From Streptomyces roseus (GTDB lineage Bacteria; Actinomycetota; Actinomycetes; Streptomycetales; Streptomycetaceae): a stretch of 64,000 nucleotides of DNA. The notes under the pieces are model-generated. The model saw only the letters and a program-made list of their open reading frames with translations. It had not been told where the DNA came from and did no database searches. The DNA lies in the NCBI RefSeq assembly GCF_001044425.1, contig NZ_LFML01000012.1, forward strand, positions 1-64,000, written 5' to 3'. The translations under genes and the position numbers were made by a program. This document shows positions 63,100-64,000 of the stretch, one piece after another. Position 1 is the stretch's first letter. Every line of letters begins with the position of its first letter.

Positions 63100-63930
63100 G
63101 TGTCGGCTCCAGAGCCCACCATGAGCCATGCGGGCGCGCCGGTAGGCGGCCTTCTCGTGCTCGTCGACCCGGTCGCCCGCCGTCTTGACGGCGAGTCCGT
63201 GCGGATCGCGAAGGATGTTCTGTCGGCGGGAGCGGCGGCGAAAATCTGCCTCCCGGACTCGCAGGAGGAATTTGCGCGGGCCCTCGCCCGCCGGGGCCAT
63301 CGGCAGCCGGTGATCGTGGGTGACGACCGGGCGCTGGTCCGGGCCGTGGGACTGCTGTACCGGGAGCGCGGGCTCGGGGACGGGGCCGTTTCGCTGATTC
63401 CGGTGGGGCAGGTGGGGTCGCTCGGACTGGCGCGCTCCCTCGGTGTCCCGCTGTCGGCGGTCGCGGCGGCCCGGTCGGTTCTCGACGGCGCCGTCCGCCC
63501 GCGGGACCTGCTGGTGGACGACAGTGACGGGGTGGTCCTCGGGGACCTGCGGATTCCCCCCGTCAGGGCGGCGGCGAGGGCGCCGGGGCCGTCGGTGTGG
63601 AGCGCGTACCGCTCGCTGGTGCGGACCCTGGTCCCCTCGGTGGCCCGGGTGGGGCACCGGCTGCGCGTGGAGGCGGACGGGCAGCTGCTGGTGGACGTGG
63701 ACCGGGCGGTGGAGGACCTGCGGGTGGTGCCGGTGCCGGCCTCCGGCGGGACGGCCGAGGTGACGCTCCGGCTGGCCGACGGTTCCTCGCTGCGGGTGAG
63801 GGCGGCCTCGGTGACGGTGTCGGGCCCGGACTTCCGCTACCGGGCGGACGCCCTGGTGGCGGGCCCGGTCCGGCGCCGTACGTGGACGCTCCGGCCGGGG
63901 GCGTGGTCGCTGACGGTGCCGAGGGGGTAG
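63100..63930 (+). CDS. Diacylglycerol-kinase-like (DAGK catalytic fold) protein
   Basis: 276 aa from GTG 63100 (GAGGAAGG upstream). GGLLVLVDPVARRLDGESVRIAKDVLSAG begins like a DAGK/LCB5 nucleotide-binding domain (normally NPxSG); RQPVIVGDDRALVRAVGLLYRERGLGDGAVSLIPVGQVGSLGLARSLGVP corresponds to the GGDGT...P.GTGNDxAR region, with the Gly-rich loop and GTGND worn down. The C-terminal beta domain follows. Catalysis is doubtful given these losses; annotated as DAGK family by Streptomyces context next to purA. It ends in a 24-bp tandem repeat. Confidence 0.75.
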   Translation: MSAPEPTMSHAGAPVGGLLVLVDPVARRLDGESVRIAKDVLSAGAAAKICLPDSQEEFARALARRGHRQPVIVGDDRALVRAVGLLYRERGLGDGAVSLIPVGQVGSLGLARSLGVPLSAVAAARSVLDGAVRPRDLLVDDSDGVVLGDLRIPPVRAAARAPGPSVWSAYRSLVRTLVPSVARVGHRLRVEADGQLLVDVDRAVEDLRVVPVPASGGTAEVTLRLADGSSLRVRAASVTVSGPDFRYRADALVAGPVRRRTWTLRPGAWSLTVPRG

Positions 63931-64000
63931 CGGCCGGCGGCGCCGAGGGGGTGGCGGCCGGCGGCGCCGAGGGGGTGGCGGCCGGCGGCGCCGAGGGGGC
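63918..64000. repeat. 24-bp tandem repeat running off the window edge
   Basis: Unit GCCGAGGGGGTRGCGGCCGG plus CGGC; copies at 63918-63941, 63942-63965, 63966-63989 and a partial one at 63990-64000. In copy 1 the variable base is A and makes the TAG stop of the upstream gene; later copies have G. Confidence 0.9.

Overview
This window is high-GC actinobacterial DNA, almost certainly from a Streptomyces chromosome. Pointers are the third-position GC bias, frequent GTG/TTG starts, the dnaK-grpE-dnaJ-hspR operon with HspR (HAIR) operators, DUF6243, DUF2617 and DUF3151 proteins, an ECF41 sigma factor, a PAS-GAF-SpoIIE-ATPase phosphatase, and four near-perfect ParB parS sites (TGTTTCACGTGAAACA type). 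The parS cluster and the gene set (aspS, dcd, dnaK, clpB, pyrE, fbaA, kynA/kynU, purA) place it in the chromosome core not far from oriC.

Layout. 1-5.4 kb (minus): secreted beta-propeller protein, M18 aminopeptidase, a protein with an internally duplicated Cys/His domain, and an acyl-CoA dehydrogenase with two tandem palindromic operators. 5.6-8.7 kb (plus): SseB-like protein, wHTH regulator, secreted I36-type inhibitor, pirin under a palindromic operator. 8.8-19 kb: SpoIIE phosphatase, aspS, TerF-type VWA protein, Tat-exported PhoX with a PHO box, FUSC transporter. 19-27.5 kb: membrane proteins, a sortase relic lacking catalytic His and Cys, cbtA/cbtB with a cobalamin riboswitch, a shortened histidine phosphatase, urate oxidase, class III aminotransferase, ECF41 sigma factor.

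28-32 kb is the accessory region: a GntR-DUF1648-PH operon whose last gene is frameshifted, then a ~1.9 kb remnant of an integrative element at tRNA-Gly(CCC). The remnant is bounded by 41-bp direct repeats of the tRNA 3' half and carries a frameshifted Shedu (SduA-like) defence nuclease and a decayed tyrosine integrase. This is the most foreign-looking part of the window.

32-48.5 kb: zinc-ribbon protein, dcd with an overlapping phosphoribosyltransferase gene, Yip1 protein, an EtfD-like iron-sulfur oxidoreductase, a sugar transferase, the HspR regulon (dnaK operon and clpB), and a small set of LuxR-type regulator, DSGWR-repeat peptide and Rieske relic. 48.5-64 kb: mannosyltransferase-like membrane protein, aminotransferase, Cys/Gly/Ser-rich protein, DUF2617, membrane aminopropyltransferase, SRPBCC protein, epimerase, pyrE, fbaA, DUF3151, a tryptophan-to-anthranilate set (kynA-kynU plus an HGGxW hydrolase, with a CRP-like site), purA, and a diacylglycerol-kinase-like gene whose stop codon lies in a 24-bp tandem repeat.

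Functional links: the acyl-CoA dehydrogenase and the EtfD-like protein (beta-oxidation electrons to the quinone pool) lie 32 kb apart but share the operator motif TACY-N4-GGTA. dnaK and clpB share HAIR operators. No complete new multi-gene system is evident. The best candidates for something undescribed are the Shedu-bearing tRNA-Gly remnant, the LuxR / DSGWR peptide / pseudo-Rieske set, and the sortase relic with its neighbour.
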